From Paragonimus skrjabini miyazakii (taxonomy: Eukaryota > Platyhelminthes > Trematoda > Plagiorchiida > Troglotrematidae), in assembly GCA_014338405.1 (NCBI GenBank), contig JTDE01003353.1, forward strand, positions 14,105 to 78,104: a DNA stretch of 64,000 bases, written 5' to 3'. The number at the start of each line of letters is the position of its first letter. Position 1 is the first letter of the stretch. Below the pieces are notes generated by a model that did no database searches, was not told the origin of the DNA, and saw only the letters and a list, made by a program, of their open reading frames with translations. Positions 1-12,360 of this stretch are shown piece by piece. A program made the position numbers and the translations under genes.

Positions 1-269
1 AACTAACCACACTTCGTTCCTTATGGGAGGCCAAAGTGGTACGATACCTCGACTGGCGCTTACCAGGATTGACATTTTCATTTAAGGTGCCTGGACACTG
101 TGTGATAATGTCTTTATTACATTCACTATGCTCACGGGTCTCAAAATGTGGCCGTTTCTATGACAGAGAGAATCAGATAAGAGAAGGACAAAAAGCTTTC
201 CAGCTTTGCCGCTGATGTATCGATTACGTTTCACCTAGCGATAGACACGAGTATCGACACTTCTCAAAA
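1..269. other. No recognisable feature
   Basis: I see no coding frame, repeat or RNA signal here. The LINE fragment that follows may begin a little earlier than the point where its translation becomes readable. Confidence 0.4.
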
Positions 270-840
270 AACGGTCGTAGTGTTTTTTAACCTAAAGGTT
301 ACTTTTGACTCGGTTGCCCGACACGCTATCTGCGGCTTTCTTCGTTGCACAGGCGTTCTGTGAAATATATCAGTCTGTTGAAGTCGTATGCTTACTCTGA
401 GTGCAGTGTGTATTTATGGGCAACTATAAAGTGACCTTCACCTCAAGCTTCGTTAGACAAGGGTATCCGATCTCCCCCAGTTCAATCATATGATGAAAAA
501 TATTCTGAAGGGAACATTCAAAAGTTCCGAGGTTCCCAGAGTGAAACTTCTGCCGAATAGTAAGTTGACTGATATTAAGTATGCATACTACATCATTTTA
601 ATTAGTTCTTTTGCAGAAGACGTGTAAACTATGCGGAACCGGTTAAGCTATATGGCTGCTCTGCATGGTGTGTACCTCACACCTTTAAAGTGTAAAGCGT
701 TCTAGCAAGATTAGATGGACACTGACCTGGTCTTTGTTACCGTGGACGGTTCGCTCGAATCTATCTACCGGGGTAGTGTCCTTCAGTCAGCTTGTAATAT
801 AATTGTTGAGGCGTCCACGAAGATAACGAAAACACGTAGC
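270..840 (+). mobile_element. Decayed LINE reverse transcriptase fragment
   Basis: Translating all three plus frames gives scattered matches to the better preserved LINE at 3.3-5.1 kb. FFNLKVTFDSVAR lies near 280-315 and matches its FLDMKAAIDSVAR motif. FNHMMKNIL lies near 482-510 and matches FNFVMDDIL. LTDIKYAYYIIL lies near 566-602, over the catalytic YADD box, now YAYY. SACNIIVEASTKI lies near 790-830 and matches SACNIVDEISRI. The catalytic aspartates and the frame are lost, so this is a dead fragment truncated at both ends. It lies in the same orientation as the 3.3-kb copy and is much older. Confidence 0.7.
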
Positions 841-892
841 GCTTTAACCGAAATTCGTAACTCGTGACATCGGAAAAACACTGGCATATCGC

Positions 893-2525
893 TTAAAGCA
901 GGGCTAATAGTGCGTGCTTAACTGCCACAACACCACGAAGAAGATAAAGCAAACCCTGTGTAGGAAGAAAGGAAAAAAAAGGGAAAGGGGACGGAACCCA
1001 AAAACTAAAAATAGCTACGTCTATATTCAAACATTCATCATCAAGGCGCCTACACCTTGCAAACAAACAACCAGGCTGTAAGTGTAAGTTAGGCGTTATC
1101 AGCAAGACAGCTTCTTTATGGCTTTCACTGTCCTGGGTCATTAAATGCACTCTCTTCACAGAAAACTCGGGCGAACAACAACAGTATCCACACCACTGAG
1201 CAGCTCGGTCAGCCGCCATCTCACCTAACATTTCAGGCCACCGACTCTGTAAGTCGCGAGGGTCCTAACCCGAGAGACGAACCCGGTCTACAGTGACCAA
1301 CCCCTTCGTGAACGATTTCATTTGTTTACGCCAGGTCATCATCTGTCCACCTCGCATCTTGCGCCAGTCGACCGCAGCGTCAGCAAAGAGTGCTCGGTGT
1401 GGCAAACGACTAGCTGGTATCCTTAGTACATGACCTAACCATCTAAGTCTGTGCAAGTGTAAGGACTGAACGAAAGAACTCGTTTGGCGATCAGTGCCAA
1501 ACACCCGCTTCCTAACATCCTGGTTGCTTACTCGCTGGTGCCACCCGATACGAGCGACTGAACGCAGACATCGGTTGTCAAACACCTGAGGACGGTTCAC
1601 GTCCTCTAGCTTGAGCGGCCAGGTTTCGTTGCCGTAAAGTAATTTAGCCCTCACTGTTGTCTGATATACGCAACCCTTAGGCTTCAGAGAAATACCTCTC
1701 TGTCGCCATAGGTGTCTCCTAGCCTTGGAAATACGCGCTTCTGTCTCATTCCCTACACCTCCGCCGCCGCCGTTGATGCAGCTTCCCAGGTATACAAACC
1801 GGTCAACAAACTCCATGACTTCATTATCTAACATTAAATCTACATAATCACAGCAATCTTGCAGAAGCACTTTGTATTTCGAGGCTGCAAAGCGCATTCT
1901 AAAGTACTTAGCAGAACGCGGGGTAGCGTTTATCGTTGTTTGTGCTGCCTGAAAAGTGTCAAACTGCAACACCTTGTCAACATAATCAATATCAGTCAGC
2001 CTTCCACCGCGTGGGAGGACCACGCCGGCGTCATTTAAGTGCCGCAGAAAGTGCTCCATTTTTTCGTCCATGACGAGATCATCTGAACCAGCAGCTCTAT
2101 TACGTTTGAGAGCCGAGATGCAATTGTGAACCTCAGTCTCAGTGGGTGGTTCCAACTGTACTGACCAGAGTGCTACATCAAAAGTTTGTGGCGGCAACAC
2201 AATGGAAGCAGGAGGCCAGCTAAACTGACCCTAAAAGTGTTAGGCCACCGCTGTAACTTTCTGGACTTGTCATAGATGGTTGTGCCATCTGTCTCGTGGA
2301 TAGGTTCACTGACAGACTGTCGCCTGGGACCAGTAACATGGATCAGCTTAAAAAGTTTGCCGATGTTCCCCGAGGAAAAAACGGTTTCCATTTCCTCAAC
2401 TCTTTCCATTAACAAAGCTTCACGATCAGCCTTTAGACTACGTTTCAGCTTCCTACGGATATTTCCTCTAGATTTATTATGTGAACTGCCAGGAGAAACC
2501 TTCCGTATGACTTCTAACAACTCCA
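893..2525 (-). mobile_element. LINE fragment, related family, RT core deleted
   Basis: On the minus strand the stretch 2520-2173 reads as the basic linker that precedes LINE reverse transcriptases (RRKLKRSLKADREALL, then MERVEEMETVFSSGN). The frame changes, and 2200-1265 reads PPTETEVHNCISALKRNRAAGSDD, the start of the RT domain, running directly into VMDEKMEHFLRHLNDAG and LTDIDYVDKVL. Motifs 1-4 of the RT are therefore missing through an internal deletion, and the YADD box reads YVDK. The thumb and C-terminal region is well preserved (RLRWLGHVLRIPASRLPHRA, RGGQMMTWRKQMKS). The closing block MLGEMAADRAAQWCGYC lies in another frame at about 1231-1180. This is a sister family of the 3.3-kb LINE and cannot be active. 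Confidence 0.8.
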
Positions 2526-2929
2526 GAGATTTCTCTGAGATCTAATGTTTGTTAAACTTATGTACCCCTGTGCTGCATGCTACAGTGCCTGCTTTCTGAA
2601 TGGATTGCGAGATTTGTGTGCAGCCGCCGTCGTGCTAAGGACTATTTGTATTCCAGCCTAACCTGTAACGGCGGCTCTGGAGCCACCCGAAGTGTATAGC
2701 CAGCATCGGGTGCTTTGAAACAGTTCTATCCCTTCAGTAATTTGAACAAAACTGTGGGAAGACGAACACTGGTTGATGCTAGCATTTCGTATTGACTCGT
2801 AGGTACCAAATAACCAATAACACGTGAAACTTCAAATTTAACGTCTACAGTACTTGGGGGGGTATGAACAAAGAAACCAACAATGACAAAAACGTCCAAT
2901 CGTGTGATCTGAATGACATTCACTGCGAC

Positions 2930-3170
2930 TTAGGACCATGGTAACCTCAGGTTCACAAACAATTGTTTTTGTACACACAACACAGGTTTGAACCGGTTTA
3001 TCTCGATGGCTTCAGCGAATTTTAGGAACCGTGGGTTGTGGTGGCCTACTGTGATGGTGAAGGCTGAGGTCAGGTCCACGTTGTGGCCAGTTGACAGGAT
3101 GTGTCGTCCGATCGACGAAGCTGGGGGATTACATACAACCCTACAGTTACTATCTTTTTTCGTCTGACTG
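2930..3170 (-). mobile_element. Penelope-like element tail (GIY-YIG domain end)
   Basis: The minus-strand frame reads PPASSIGRHILSTGHNVDL, then RFLKFAEAIEINRFKPVLCVQ and LFVNLRLPW. This is the C-terminal half of the GIY-YIG endonuclease domain that ends Penelope-like retroelements. The same block order recurs at 38.8-39.7 kb and 58.2-59.9 kb. The GIY-YIG tyrosine/glycine/arginine part itself is not readable upstream, so this is a 5'-truncated, decayed tail. The minus-strand sequence from 2930 down to about 2726 is probably its 3' untranslated part. Confidence 0.65.
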
Positions 3171-3279
3171 CCCTCTTTCGACCTGTCTGACAGGAGTATA
3201 TCTAAAATGACTGTTCTCCTAGTCGACGGAGCCCTCAGGATAATGGTTGCAGTACACAAGCCGGACCACCACGTCGAAG

Positions 3280-5070
3280 TGGCAGGATTGGTTCACTACT
3301 CGGCTGGCCTCAACCAGATCATGTCCACGACGGGACCCAAATGGTCAATTATTGCACTCCAGACGGTCCTCCGTCGGAAGCAGAAGTGGTCTTGGAGCTT
3401 AAATCATTAAAGCGTAATAAGGCTCCTGGACCAGACCTCTTCCCTCCTCTTTTCAAGGATGGTGGGGAGAGGTTGGTATCAGAACTGACGCGACTCCTCC
3501 AGACGATCTGGGGGACTGAATAGGTGCCTCGTGATTGGTGCCTATCAACAGTCATTCCCGTTTTCAAAATGGGGGCCCGAAGTTTATGTGGCAACCACAG
3601 GGGCATCAGTTTGGTGTCTATTGCGTCCAAGTTACTCACTGGTCTCATTTTACGTCGGCTCACTAAGCCCAGAGAAAGTCAGATACGCGAAGAACAGGTA
3701 GGATTCCGATCCGGTCGAGGTTGCGTTGATCATACTTTTACCTTGCGACAGATCTTGGAACATCGGCACTGTTACAGACAGCCCACAGTCGTTGTCTTTT
3801 TGGACATGAAGGCTGCTATCGATTCAGTTGCTCGTAACGTTCTCTGGAGCTGCCTTCTCCGCAATGGAGTACCAGAGAAATACATGAATCTGCTGAGATC
3901 ACTGTATGCTCACTCTGCAAGCAGGGTGGGAGTTTATTGGCAACTGTCTCGGGCGTTCATCACTCCTGGTAGTGTTCGTCGGGGGTGTCCGATTTCTCCC
4001 TCCCTGTTCAATTTTGTTATGGACGACATTCTGGAAGATGCGCTTGAGCAGTCCAGTGAACTTGGTGAGTTTCTTCCTGACGCCAGATTGACCGATCTGG
4101 AGTATGCGGACGACATTGTTTTAGTTAGCCCTTCAACTGAAGACATTCAGACCATGCTAGAGAAGGTGGTTGACCAGGCTGGTTTGTATGGAATGCGCTT
4201 TGCACCTTCAAAGTGCAAAGTGTTGCTTCAAGACTGGGGCACTTCATCTCCTGCTTTCTTCATTGCAAGTAATCCGCTTGAGACTGTGGACAGTTTCACA
4301 TACTTATGTAGCACTATCTCGTCAGCCTGTAATATTGTTGATGAGATATCGAGGATAGCAAAGGCACGAGTTGTCTTTGCCAAAATGCGTCATCTGTGGC
4401 GTCGAAAAGACGTCCGGTTATCGCTGAAAGGAAGGGTATATAATGCCTGTGTGCGTTCCATCTTGCTTTATGGTTCGGAAACGTGGCCTGTTCACAAAGA
4501 CGACATCAACAGGCTTGCGGTGTTTGACCATCATTATCTCCGCCAACTGGCCTATGTTAAGTGGACTGATTGCGTGAGCAATGTGGCCGTTCTCCGGTGC
4601 GTATTCCGGAACGCTCGGGATGCGCGATCAGTTGGTCAGCTAATTACGTTGCACAGCTTGCAATGGTTAGGTCACGTTCTCCGTATATCATCTGATCGTT
4701 TACCGTACCGGGCATTATATACTGAGGCCACCAACAGTTGGATCAAACCACGTGGTGGTCAAGCAACAACGTGGTCACAAAATATGAAGACCCTGACTGC
4801 TCCATTGAGCAAAGTGGGAAGGTGTCGCCTGCTTGGATGGGGTCCTCGTGATCACTCAAACCGCTGGTTAGAGACGCTATCCGAGATGGCGATGTGTCGT
4901 AGTCAGTGGCGTACCTCTATCCATACCATTTCCATTTCTCCCTCTTAGTCTTCTCTCAATAATTTTCACCCTCCTAAGATATTCCACGTCACTGTTGAGG
5001 TGAGCGACGCCCCGAGCCGCAGTACCTTTTGGTCAGGCTCATGGCTGTTATGATGATTATGATTACTAAT
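3280..5070 (+). mobile_element. 5'-truncated LINE (RTE/CR1-like), best preserved copy
   Basis: The element contains one long RT frame (next entry) and a 3' untranslated region from 4949 on. It ends near 5070 in a short run built from TGATGATTATGATTA-like units, the microsatellite-like tail seen on RTE and CR1 elements. The third copy at 34.9-36.9 kb shares the 3' UTR (AGATATTCCACRTC, then GGTCAGGCTCATGGC near 5030) and a comparable tail. The endonuclease domain is absent, which fits the 5' truncation common in target-primed reverse transcription. No clear target-site duplication was identified. Confidence 0.8.
3341..4948 (+). pseudogene. LINE reverse transcriptase with a single nonsense codon
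   Basis: One frame runs through 3341-4948, interrupted only by a TAG at 3521-3523 (GTE-stop-VPRDW). It starts with the RT entry region (PPSEAEVVLELKSLKRNKAP, then GPDLFPPLFKDGG). Next come GNHRGISLVSIASKLLTG, the first catalytic box FLDMKAAIDSV at about 3797-3829 (Phe is usual where Ile stands), and RRGCPISPSLFNFVMDD. The intact YADD box is at 4103-4114. The thumb and C-terminal region follows (WLGHVLRISSDRLPYRAL, RGGQATTW). Both metal-binding aspartate boxes are present, so the copy is young compared with its relatives in the window. It lacks the endonuclease and carries the stop, so it is annotated as a pseudogene. The clade (RTE versus CR1) is not settled by eye. Confidence 0.85.
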
Positions 5071-8022
5071 CGGCTGGTGAACTAAAATGGGAAGCTGTTT
5101 TAATATTCCATTTGGATAACTCAGGTCTCCGAATCATCAAAGTTTTGGGGGTTCGACTCTTTCTGTACCGATGATGCAAAACGGACAACAGACCGTGGCT
5201 TTGCCTTTCCAACGAATCCTTTGTTACAGTCCCATTTGGTCTTGTGAATATGTCAGGAAAGCAAAGTAAAGCATCTTTCGGTGTCTGCCATCAAAATGAA
5301 AAATAGGTCATTATTTAAGGATCAGTGACAAAAACTTCGGCCACGATATGTTCGCCATGAGACGATTTGTCGGATGTCGCATTGATTACTTAGGTTTGTT
5401 CTTTTTGTCCCGGTAATCGGCAGTTTCGTTCCGACAACTCATCCGTTCATGACTGTCTAATCCGTTGCACTCACTGACGCATCTGGTTAACCCTGAAACG
5501 CCGATTACACCGCGTTACCATTTGGGGTTTAAATCTGTGTCAAACTTGTCTACTTGGTTTCAAATTAGCTCCACCTTACGTTAGAAAATAGCTATCAAAA
5601 ATTAACTTCTGGGCGCAAATTATGTTGTAGTGGAAGGGATATCTTTGCAAGCGGCTCATATTGAATTTCATTTTATGTCTACAGGGCTTACTGAAATGCG
5701 GTTGACACGTGTTCCAGTGTATCACATGCTAGCTCCCGCTATTGTGGCATCTCAGGGGAAACCTACTCTTTCTACTGCTGTTAAATCATTTGTTTGCTTT
5801 CTGTTTTTCAAACAGCTCATCAGCTACCTATGCACCTTGTGGACTCAAAATCCGTCCCCATGTGGTTAATTATTTTTTATCATTTCCCCAAAACTCAGAC
5901 GGAGACTACTTTAAAAACAGCATAGTTAATTCTTGTCGGACGTTCGCACCTCCATATGTGTATGAAAAACGGAATGGGTAACAGGACAGTTACTTTCTTA
6001 GAAGGTAGAGTGGATCACAGTCTACCAAGGAAGAGCCGGATCATCATCGACAGCGATGGGTTGTCAGTGTTCGACACTAATGCTTGCTAGGTTAAGAGAA
6101 AGCTCTGAGAAAAATGGACTGAAACCTATTACAGGAAAACCTGCCTAAACTGAAACATTCTATGTCAAGGTGTCCATACCTCACAAATAACCGGTTTGTG
6201 AGTGATAGTGAGATGGCATCTACAGGAGTACATTCTTGCAAATTTTGCAACCTCACTTCGTTAATTGTCTTCGTGCTCCACAAACAGCTCGGTCAAGCAC
6301 GAGCTTAGTGTTTGTAGCCACTGACTCTGTGGATCATGACTGCTCCAGCCCCGGAGGATGCACACAATCTACAGTGGTTGACCTGCTGATAACCATCTCG
6401 CTTTCCCCAGGCCACCCGCACCTTACGCCAGCCGGGTACAGCATCGGCAGAATGTCCGACGTGGTAGGCGATTAGCTGGCATCCATAGTATACTGCGCAA
6501 CCACACAAATTTCTGCCGAATGTTTGCAAGTCATGTTCACCTGTCATAATACAGGCAGGTGGTTTTAGCCAAATTGATTACAACCAATGAACTGTTTGTA
6601 CAAACGTGTTATGCACAAAAACATGGATCTTATAGTCTAGTCAAACACGAGGGGATGGGCAGGCTTTCAATCTAGTCCTGAACACATTTCTCATGCCTTC
6701 ACTTCATGGCAGATGATACTACTATGCCCAACGCGTGATAGTTTTGTTTGCAGTTTTCAAACCTGTTTTCAACCCAGTTTGTTGTTGTGCTCTCCAAACC
6801 GAAGGTGTTTCGGTGCTCCATGTGAACTGCTGAGATCGTTCTATACTTGCTCCTAGTGTGTGAACAGTTATTCTAAACGTTCTTCACTCCGAGTGACGTT
6901 CACCAAAGTTGTTTCCTTCCCTTCTTGTTATGTGGTGGGTGCCATCAGGAAAGAGTTTCCCAGAATATTATTGTGGAGTGTTTGCCAGGCACCGAGTTGA
7001 TCCTATTAAACACGTAAGTGATATCGACTTACTCAGTTCTGTCAGTGTCAAACGAGCCAGGTTGGAACGTTTAATTTATGGCTAATATGTATGAAGCACA
7101 GTGTTGTTGGTTCTGACCATACTTCGAATATTGCTAATCTGCTGTTTGTGATTACCGATCGCTTCACTTACGTGGGTGGCACCATTGAATCAGCCTATGG
7201 CATCACCTGCGCGGTGTTCGTACGGTTATCATTTGTGACATCGTAACAATATTGTGCTACCGGGTTAAAAGTAAGGTTCCTGTGCATGTAGGTGGTCCAC
7301 TTTATCTTGAGGCTCAATGATCTGGTTCAACAGCAAAGGGGATTCATATAAAAGGATGACACATACACCGCAAGGCACGGGTATGATAGTCCTGAGTGGA
7401 GATTTCGGCGTTTCAGTCGACGAACTAGTAACATTTCCGGGCTGTTTCTTTGAGTAATACTACGGATATCTACTATGACTTTGTTCTGATGCTGTATCGG
7501 TAGCCACAAACACGTCGAACACATCCGGGTCAAACAGTATACTCCAGTTGGTTGCGCACCACTCACGGATTAGAATACGGCAAACCAAGACAACAGAGAA
7601 GGTAGCGTTCTGCCAATAGTATACGTACTCACTTCACCTGGACAAGATAAATGAAGATACAATTATTATATAAACCTGTGACCTAGAATGCCACATGAAA
7701 GCGAGAACAATTATTCAGAGCGGCATGAAGTCTGTAGCTCATGAATAGCGTAAGATATTCTGACATTCATTCTAGTGTTGTTAGGGTTTGACCTACCCTA
7801 TCCCTAAGCCTCTGTAGTGACCCAACTTCTGGCACTTCACGCTTCGTCATATCACTGGGCGAATGCCGTCTCAACGGTCAAACGCAGACTGGCAGGCCTC
7901 GTTTCCGTCAACTACCGTTGACGGGTCCACACAAAAAAATTGGATCATCATTTAGTGCTCATTTAAATTGATTACGCGAATTTTTGTGTTGAGCTTGTTC
8001 GATTCCATGAACTTGTAGTAGA
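5071..8022. other. Unassigned intergenic sequence
   Basis: Open frames of 60-80 codons occur on both strands (for example 5630-5981 and 6236-6547), but none has a recognisable motif, splice context or repeat partner. The minus strand at 7566-7327 has a short open frame that resembles nothing I know. Confidence 0.4.
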
Positions 8023-8388
8023 TTGTTCGACTTTGTGGCTTGGAATAAGCTTGCTTCACTTGTTCTGAACACGTGGGAACATTCGCTGGCTCATTCTGCA
8101 CAACAACCTATGAACGCTGGTGAAGGTAACGAAATTTCAATGCGAATCATATTTCTAATGCATGCTCAACAATCTCCCACCGTCCTAGATGAACTCGTCA
8201 ACTCAAGAACTAGCAAAGTACGAGCTCGTTGTGCGCTTTGATGGACTTCCAAAGAGTTCTTTGACTTTGCAGTTTATGGTATACGTGCTTCGCTCATTAA
8301 TACGACAAGTTGATAGTCCTCACCGGACACCGGAAATAACATAACCACAAGTGCGAAGCAAGCTTATTCCAAGCCATAAAGTCAAACA
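8023..8388. mobile_element. Foldback / MITE-like element with 35-bp inverted ends
   Basis: The 35 bp at 8023-8057 recur as their reverse complement at 8354-8388 with about two mismatches. The shared core is GGCTTGGAATAAGCTTGCTTC. Beyond the core the ends keep matching (ACTTGT) after a 2-base shift. The roughly 300 bp between the arms carry no transposase, so this looks like a non-autonomous DNA transposon or foldback element. I could not define a target-site duplication. Confidence 0.65.
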
Positions 8389-8570
8389 ACCTTTTAAAGG
8401 TTAATTGAAGCGCACCACCGCTTACTTTGTTGGATCTTGGATTGAGTTCGTCATCTAGATCAGTGGAACCTCTTTTGATTTTACAAGCATTCTTGGTTTG
8501 TTATGCAGAACGAACTGGTGAATGTGCTGATATCTTCAATGTTTCAGAAACATTTTTGTTTCTTTCGCAG

Positions 8571-8613
8571 TCTTCATCGTCAGTTTCAGTACCTCCGCTC
8601 GGCACTAGTCTCT
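8571..8613 (+). CDS. Possible 43-bp micro-exon upstream of the RFX-like gene
   Basis: The block is preceded by a strong pyrimidine-rich acceptor (TTGTTTCTTTCGCAG) and followed by a good donor (TCT/GTGAGT). In one frame it reads SSSSVSVPPLGTSL. A low-complexity Ser/Pro segment would suit the N-terminus of an RFX7-type protein, and it lies upstream on the same strand. There is no domain evidence, and the exons that would link it to 12244 were not found. This is a candidate only. Confidence 0.25.
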
Positions 8614-11600
8614 GTGAGTAGGTTCGTTATTTGTTAGAATATGTAATTGGCCATTTGATGATCTCACTAGATTAGTAACTAATTGTTAACTTCGAAGCAG
8701 TGGTCTACAACCATAATTGAAGAGAGCTTAAAATGTTGTAGACTATTGAAAACCACAACAACGGAACAAACTTAATCAGTGGATTCACTGACGATGAACA
8801 AGGGGGTAGAGTCAATCAACGTCATAGTCTGGCATCTTACTTTTTTTCGCATGGAAGAATTTTACTCGCAACACCGAAATGTCACTGTAGTCAGCAGGTC
8901 GATTTCTCGTCACCACGCCACAATGGAGATCGTACCGTTCGGTACAGGGTGGACGCGCTGTACCTTCAAGGACAAGATGCAACCTACGCTTATTTTCGAT
9001 TTTCGATCACTACGGTTACCACATGCTCGTGCGTGGTAGACGATAAATGGGGATTTAACTGACTGTGCGAAAATCAAACGTATAATCTCGTGATTATGAA
9101 TTGTTGCCATGTGATCTTTAACTTCTCATGCGTATCCTATCTTCGAGTCAGTGGTGTGATCCGGTGTGTAAAGAGGTTGGTTCGCCCGTGACCACAAGTG
9201 ACAGGTTAAGCACGTTTTTTGACAACGTAAATCAGGGTTGCTTAGCTGAATGGCAGTTAATTTGGGGTGCATGGTGAAACTTCATACTCGGTACGAAGAA
9301 CATTTCGGTCGTGGACTTGGCAATCGCAGTCGCGGAACTATCACACTTGTAATTGTTTTGCTATTTCCGGCAACTAGTAATGACTTATAACAAACAGTAG
9401 TTAGTCGTATTTTTGGTTCCAGAGCTCAAAGTATATTTTCCAGTTTGCGACAGTCAACAACTTTAATAGGCATTTTGCCCTTAATAATGCTTCGAATATT
9501 TTCCTTTTCATTGTTCTGACGTTCTTTTCTCCTGGTCGGTTGCAATTCGAGTGACCACTTTGCCAACCAGGCAGTGTTCTTGAGGACAATTAGTTCTGCT
9601 TTCTCCCCTATCCCTGTGCGAGCAGTTTACACAGCCCTTCCAATTTATGTATTTCTGAGTATGCTATGGTTGCTGTAGTTAGAATGGCAAATTCACTGTT
9701 ATTGAGTGTCTCCACTAGATTTATCAATTAGTATGTTCCTCACTTCCTTATGTTCGATATTCCCGGTTGTTTAAATGTTTCTTTTTGTGTGTCAAAAACC
9801 AGTCGTCGTTACCTTCTTTTCCGTTTACTGTGGCTCGTTTTCGGTTAGTTGAGAAATTGTCGGGTTTCTTTTAGGATTCCAATTCATCCCACAATCCTAT
9901 TCACTTTATGCGGAGAATGCAGTTTTGCGCCCTCCATCTCAGAGCCGTGTCAATATCATACCTCCTTGTTTGTTTTTATAGGCATTGTTATCCGAATTTT
10001 TATCCACTCGGTGTGCTGCTGTTTTCTGTACAATGTTGACCGACACGGTCATTTTTGCATGCCAAGTTTATTTAGTGCATTCTGACATCCTCACTCGATC
10101 CAGTCAATCTCTGATCAGCGTGTCTACTAAGTTTCTCTAGAGTTTGCAAACCTATTTACTTTTCTTTATCAACATTATCCCTGTAACTATATTTCAGTGC
10201 GGGATATCCATATTAGGCTGTATAAGGCATCTAAATTGTAACAGATCAGTCACCTTTGATTATTCTACTAGGTAGGGTCGACTGATCCTGCTTGGCATGT
10301 TGGGTACAATGTAACTGTTCATACTGTTGGTTTAGGATGTTATTATACATGATCGTTTGTTCCAGTCAGTGCTGTACTTGTTCCTAAAACCCTGTCAATC
10401 CCTTTCCACTTTTTTGTCATTCTGTTTCTGTTTACCATCGTGACCACCAGCGGCCCCGGCAGTAATATGTTTCCTAATCACAACTTAAGACCGAAAATGT
10501 GTGTATTTACACTCGCTTTCATGGTTGATAAGGATCACAGTCTGACCGATCTTCACTGTTTGTACTAACAGTTGCATGTCCAATTACGTATGCAGTGGAC
10601 TTCTTCGTACAATTGATTGTACAGTCTCGATGACTTACTGCATTGCAGATGTTCTCGATTTTACTGAAAAATTTGTAACTGACAATATCGCCCATAACTT
10701 TCACTGTTTTTTTGTTTAAGCACTGCCAATTATATAATGACTCAATATCCCTCTTATCATCAGCGTTTCCCTGTCATGTTGCCTACTGGTAATTGATTCA
10801 GATTATTAAGTAGTGTTTTCTACTGTCAAAATGTGGATTGTACAATGAACCCTACTTTACATGTATTAGTATTAAGATGACTAGCGATAGCTCACTGGTC
10901 ACAATGCGGGTCTGAGCCCCGACGACTGCTCCTGGTCATAACCCTCGAGGTGAACTTCCCATGTTAGCCGTGTGTACATACTAGTGAATGTGTCATCCTT
11001 GTCGCTACAATATAGTTTGAAGTGTGCAAAATGTTACGCGTCTATGTCAAATAATGTGGAACGTTCATGAGAGTTTGTGTGGCACGCCAGCCGGAACATG
11101 AAACGTTATAGTTGGAGCAGACGTGCTTTGCAGTTTCGTAGCTTACCATTTGCTTTTCTTCGCTAATAGCACATCGGCGCTGGTTACTGTTTCATGGAAT
11201 AGGGGAAGTTAATGGGAGAGTTGACCAGAAAGTGGCGTTCGTCAACATTCAATCCGCTGTACTATGTCATGAAATCCCACCCAATTGGGTGAAACACAGT
11301 GAGCATAATCAGAATACGGACTGCCAATTTTCATTTCCTAGCAGAAATCGGTAGTGAATTTCACGTAAAAATTTTGGTTTCAAAAATACTCCGGTGGTCC
11401 AAGCTATGTTAATATTCTGCTGTTGTGCCAGGTTTTTTCTACCCAAGGTGGTCATTACTGTCACGTATTTGGCAACTATGCCAGAAAAACAGCAGCGAGA
11501 CTCTTAGCGGTACTAGGCAATCTCAGCTTATTGGAAAAGGCTTATCCTTTTGTGGTGAATCAAGTGTTGACAATAACAATTGCTTATCGGGCGACAGATC

Positions 11601-12243
11601 TGCTAGGCTTTGATTGTCCTGTTCGTTTTGACGATCCTGACTCAGACAATTCGGTAGTCTAAATCCGATTTATTTTCAGACCAAGTATCTTATTTCCCAT
11701 CTCTTACAAATAAATTCAGCGTACCATCTGATCGCCTAACTGGTTGGCGTCGAGTGACTACAGTTTCGTTCGCAACTACTTGTGCATGGGCTCTGAATGT
11801 TCTCCAATTAGGAAACTGCCACTCATTTTAATTGTTTACTCCGCCGTCCGTCCGAAGAGTATACATTATCCGACTGTCTCCGGTTAACACACTAGGCAAG
11901 TAAATGTAGTTCCATGCGGCTCTTCTACCTCGGTGGTAAATCATCCCTTGTACCAACTAGGGGAACTGTGAGGATGTTACCTATAAATTTCCGAGTGAAA
12001 GACAACACACTACGTGCACACACTGCGGCGTCTTCAGCTGTCAAGTGTATCACACCTCATCGTTAAGCGAACGCTTCTTCGTTAGGTTCCATAACCGAAC
12101 TAGTTTACATTGGTTTTATTACTATATGCCGCTCACAACATACACAGTCGTGTATTTTGCTTTCGTCTATCGCTGCCTTTTCACAGTTTAGTTCTATTTT
12201 TACCCGACAGTTTACTAGTTTTCGATTTCCGAATTATTTATAG
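8614..12243. other. Unassigned, probably intronic or 5' region of the RFX-like gene
   Basis: No convincing exon was seen. An open block at 11423-11662 follows an AG acceptor, but it matches no part of an RFX protein and lacks a donor. At about 10885-10930 a tRNA-like string (TAGCTCACTGG, then GGTCTGAGCCCC) has its two boxes only about 10 bases apart, too close for a working promoter. Confidence 0.35.
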
Positions 12244-12360
12244 GGCATATTGTGATAAACACCATATGAAAACATTGAATACGGCAGATTTTGGCAAAGT
12301 TATGAAGCGGGCCTTTCCGAATGTCAAACCTCGCCGACTGGGGCAGCGTGGTCAATCCAG
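12244..12360 (+). CDS. RFX-like gene exon: DNA-binding domain, middle part
   Basis: The acceptor is TTATTTATAG/GG and the donor is CCAG/GTAAGT. The exon enters in phase 2 (one base completes a codon) and encodes AYCDKHHMKTLNTADFGKVM followed by KRAFPNVKPRRLGQRGQS. It includes the DFGK and RRLGxRG signatures of the DNA-contacting wing and recognition helix. It leaves with two bases that complete an Arg codon in the next exon. Confidence 0.9.

Noticed and set aside
5817..5845. Reverse-strand CTGATGAGCTG near a GAAA as a hammerhead
   Set aside because: Stem I and the cleavage triplet are absent.
10885..10930. tRNA gene
   Set aside because: The A- and B-like boxes are only about 10 bases apart and no cloverleaf can form.
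11423..11662. Open block after an AG as the missing first half of the RFX domain
   Set aside because: None of its frames contains the conserved Trp or the Tyr-rich helix expected there, and no donor follows.
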